A stretch of 64,000 nt of DNA from assembly GCF_044547355.1 (NCBI RefSeq), contig NZ_JBIUAG010000025.1, positions 1 to 64,000 on the forward strand. Reading direction: 5' to 3'. A model generated the notes under the pieces. It saw only the letters and a program-made list of their open reading frames with translations. It had not been told where the DNA came from and searched no databases. Within the stretch, counting starts at the first letter, position 1; every line of letters begins with the position of its first letter. Shown here in pieces: positions 61,958 to 64,000 of the stretch. The position numbers were made by a program, and so were the translations under genes. The stretch is from Kutzneria sp044547355 (GTDB lineage: Bacteria > Actinomycetota > Actinomycetes > Mycobacteriales > Pseudonocardiaceae).

Positions 61958-62638
61958 ATGCACACCAGCAGCACCCCCGACTGCCGTTCCGCGCTGGCCC
62001 CGGCCAGTCGCCGCCCGCGTTTGGGCCGGGCCAAGACCGCGGGTGCGCTGGCCGTCGGCTTCACCTTCCAGCGCGGCGCGCAGCCGCAGCCCGCGCCGGA
62101 CGCGTGGCTGATCCTGCGCCCGGGCGAAATCCTGTTGTACAGCCGGGACATCGCGTTCGACGCGGTCGCCCAGGCGGCGGCCAGCCGGATGATCGCCGAG
62201 GAGCTGCATCTGTCCGAGGCGACGGTCCGGTTCAGCTCCGGCCACGCCCTGCACACGGTCGGCGTGCCGTGCGGGATCGCGCTGCGCCGGGCGGCGGCCT
62301 CGGCCTACTGGGCCCTGCACCGGGACGCGGCGGCGCTGCTGAACGTGCCGGATCGGTCGCTGGCCTCGGACAACGGCCGGTTCCGGGTGCGCGGCGGGCT
62401 GCGGCGGGTGTCGTACCACCAGCTGCTGGAGTCCACGACAACCGTGGTGTCGCTGGACGTCCGGGTGCCGCTGGTGTCCGATCAGGACTATCTGGCCGAC
62501 TACGTCGCCCCGGCGTCCGTGCTGAGCAGCACGTCCTTCTCGTCGCAGGGAGACGGCCGGTTCTCCGGCCAGCTGCGGGACGAGATCCGCCGGGACGACG
62601 AGGCGCCGACCGGGGTGCTGGCCCGGATCGGGGAATGA
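61958..62638 (+). CDS. Fragment-like protein of the xanthine dehydrogenase MoCo domain
   Basis: The 226-residue protein matches only a middle piece of isoquinoline 1-oxidoreductase/CoxL-type molybdopterin domains: IAEELHLSEATVRFSSG, then GIALRRAAASAYWALHRDAAALLNVPDRSLASDNGRFRV and GGLRRVSYHQLLE. No Fe-S or molybdenum ligand block is present and it has no neighbours of that pathway. The reading frame is intact with GAGG before the ATG, so it may be a domesticated domain or a recent remnant. Confidence 0.5.
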   Translation: MHTSSTPDCRSALAPASRRPRLGRAKTAGALAVGFTFQRGAQPQPAPDAWLILRPGEILLYSRDIAFDAVAQAAASRMIAEELHLSEATVRFSSGHALHTVGVPCGIALRRAAASAYWALHRDAAALLNVPDRSLASDNGRFRVRGGLRRVSYHQLLESTTTVVSLDVRVPLVSDQDYLADYVAPASVLSSTSFSSQGDGRFSGQLRDEIRRDDEAPTGVLARIGE

Positions 62639-62645
62639 TCGATCC

Positions 62646-63284
62646 TCAGGTCAGCGGCGTGAGCTGGCCGGGCAGGAACGGCGGCAGCTCGCCGGTGGCG
62701 TCCTCGTAGCCCTTGACGGCCCCGTCGAACGCCCCGCCCGCCGCGCCGCCGGCGGCCGCGCCGGCGAGCTGACCGCCGGCAGTGCCGACCGCGGTGCCGA
62801 TGGCCGTGCCGATCGGGGCGGCCGGTGGGGCGATCGCGCCGCCCACGGCCCCGCCGATCGCGCCGCCCGCCGCCCCACCGACCGCGCCACCGACGGTCCG
62901 ACCGATGTCGCTGCCCGGCTTGGCCGTGCCGGTCGCGGTTCCGGTGACGCCGCCGATGCCGCCGTCCACCGCCCCGCCCAGCCCGCCGCCCGCGGTGGAA
63001 CCCAGCACGGAACCCGTTTGCTGGCCGAACTGTTCGCCGGCCTTGTGCCCGGACCCGTCCTTGTTGCCGAAGATGCCGTCGGCGATCGTGCCGACCGTGC
63101 CGCCGGCGAACCCGCCGAGGCTGGTGCCGAGCTGACCGCCGACGTCGATGCCGGCGTCGGTGAAGTCGGTCGGCTCGGCCGCGCTGGCGGCGCCGGACAG
63201 CGGCAGCATCAGCATCGCCGCGACCACGCCGCCGCCGACCACGGCGGACACCGCCGACCTGCGGACCACACTGTGACGACCCAT
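62646..63284 (-). CDS. Glycine-rich secreted protein with glycine zippers
   Basis: The 212-residue protein has a signal peptide (VVGGGVVAAMLMLPLSGAASAA) and a mature part with about a third glycine, in repeating G-x-x-x-G and GGAxGG patterns (GGAVGGAAGGAIGGAVGGAI). Such glycine zippers occur in membrane-inserting or aggregating peptides. No cysteine or catalytic motif. Function unknown. GGGAATTCC-type region upstream gives no clear ribosome-binding site; GAGAGGAA lies close to the ATG. Confidence 0.6.
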   Translation of the reverse strand: MGRHSVVRRSAVSAVVGGGVVAAMLMLPLSGAASAAEPTDFTDAGIDVGGQLGTSLGGFAGGTVGTIADGIFGNKDGSGHKAGEQFGQQTGSVLGSTAGGGLGGAVDGGIGGVTGTATGTAKPGSDIGRTVGGAVGGAAGGAIGGAVGGAIAPPAAPIGTAIGTAVGTAGGQLAGAAAGGAAGGAFDGAVKGYEDATGELPPFLPGQLTPLT

Positions 63285-63409
63285 GGGAAATTCCTCTCGT
63301 GCGTGGGGATTTCGCCTGGACCGTAGCCAGATCCGCGCCGGCCGGCGGCGCCGCTGTGAGTCAGTTCATGGTGTTTTCCGAGGACTTGTCATCAGGGTGA
63401 TCAGACGGC

Positions 63410-64000
63410 TCAGCGCCAACTGTCAGCCAGGTTCAACGGACCGGTCCCGGTGGACGCCGAGCGGTTGGGATCCCCTTCCCAGGTGATGGATCCGTCGGCG
63501 TTCTTCTTGATGTACTTGTACTGGAAGGAGGTGGTGGCCGGCAGCGAGGCCGTCGCGGTCCAGTTCGGGTAGGCGGCCGAGGACAGGGCGATGGCGTTGG
63601 CCGGGTCCCAGCTGCCCAGCGCCGGGATCGACCCGACCACGTAGACGTTCTGGCCCCAGCTCGTGGTGGCGTTCTCGGCGAACGACACCGGCACCCGAGC
63701 GCCGGTGATCTTCGAGCCGGCGTGGATGGCCACCGCGTCCATGCCGCCGACCGTGATGGCGGCGTTTCCGTTGCCGTCAACGGTGATCACCGGGCCGGTG
63801 CAGGCCCCGTTGGCCACGTCGCCGTGCAGCACGTCGCAGTAGTCGCCGGCCGGCAGGCCGGTGGCGAAGGTGCGGGCCAGGGTGCCGCCCTCCTTGTTGA
63901 TGGCGACAAAACCGTTGCCGCCACGGCTGAACGCGATCTGGTTGGACCCGTCCGACCACCAGTTGCCGACGGTGGTCCCGGCGACCGCGTTGTGGAAGCC
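63410..64000 (-). CDS. Secreted alpha-amylase, C-terminal part (partial)
   Basis: The gene enters from the right edge; the last 196 residues are present. They begin with the end of a GH13 domain (FHNAVAGTTVGNWWSDGSNQIAF, GFVAINKEGG, TGLPAGDYCDVLHGD as in Streptomyces-type alpha-amylases) and finish with a CBM20 starch-binding domain (VPVSFAENATTSWGQNVYVVGSIPALGSWDPANAIALS ... FQYKYIKK ... WEGDPNRS). The product hydrolyses starch outside the cell. The N-terminus and catalytic residues lie beyond the window. Confidence 0.88.
   Translation of the reverse strand, partial: GFHNAVAGTTVGNWWSDGSNQIAFSRGGNGFVAINKEGGTLARTFATGLPAGDYCDVLHGDVANGACTGPVITVDGNGNAAITVGGMDAVAIHAGSKITGARVPVSFAENATTSWGQNVYVVGSIPALGSWDPANAIALSSAAYPNWTATASLPATTSFQYKYIKKNADGSITWEGDPNRSASTGTGPLNLADSWR

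Overview
The window is high-GC actinobacterial DNA, most likely from a Pseudonocardiaceae-type actinomycete (Kutzneria, Saccharothrix or Amycolatopsis-like; the genus is a guess). Evidence: the third-position GC bias, many GTG starts, GTGA/ATGA gene overlaps, and the conserved order alaS-ruvX-mltG-aroE / aroC-aroK-aroB-aroQ with rarA and aspS further right, an order also found in mycobacteria. I saw no tRNA, rRNA, CRISPR array, prophage or intact insertion sequence.

Layout. 0-5.6 kb: a small membrane protein, a GH43-like lipoprotein and the minus-strand shikimate operon aroC-aroK-aroB-aroQ. 5.7-10.5 kb: an N-acetylglucosamine module (EIIA, EIIB, DasR-like GntR regulator, EIIC, HPr, GH18 chitinase) with DasR-type operators, sitting between aroC and aroE. 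10.7-16.6 kb: aroE-mltG-ruvX-alaS and two small membrane-anchored proteins. 17-27.8 kb: two JmjC-like cupin oxygenase loci, each headed by tiny acidic peptide genes not annotated by usual length cut-offs; between them an AMIN-like protein, an S41 peptidase, a purple acid phosphatase, EI24, a secreted hydrolase, rarA and a uridine kinase. 27.9-36 kb: RidA, acyl-CoA ligase, a giant STAND/WD40 regulator, a winged-helix regulator, an LLM oxidoreductase, and an aminotransferase remnant beside a 13E12-type HNH gene. 37-44.8 kb: two paralogous S53 peptidases flanking a TetR/FAD-dehydrogenase pair, an SGNH hydrolase and an APH-fold protein. 45-50.4 kb: aspS, a second DasR-type chitinase, and a PIG-L deacetylase fused to a propeller. 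50.6-58 kb: TetR/flavin monooxygenase and an IclR-controlled acyl-CoA catabolic operon. 58-64 kb: a stand-alone LanC cyclase, a linalool dehydratase/isomerase-like enzyme with a SCO protein, a lipoprotein, a molybdopterin-domain fragment, a glycine-rich secreted protein and the 3' end of an alpha-amylase.

Two systems stand out. First, the cupin loci: at 26.3-27.8 kb two paralogous 36-40-residue peptides with a shared GG[VI]EEFL core precede a Fe(II)/2-oxoglutarate-type cupin in one promoter-driven operon; at 17-19.3 kb a 32-residue peptide precedes another cupin and an Fe-S sucrase/ferredoxin-like protein. This looks like an undescribed family of cupin-modified ribosomal peptides. Second, a chitin/GlcNAc regulon whose three operators are all visible here; in one, the operator fills the whole -35/-10 spacer. 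Perfect long palindromes recur at gene ends (9.0, 16.9, 53.1, 58.0 kb) and in two cases touch the stop codon of a gene.
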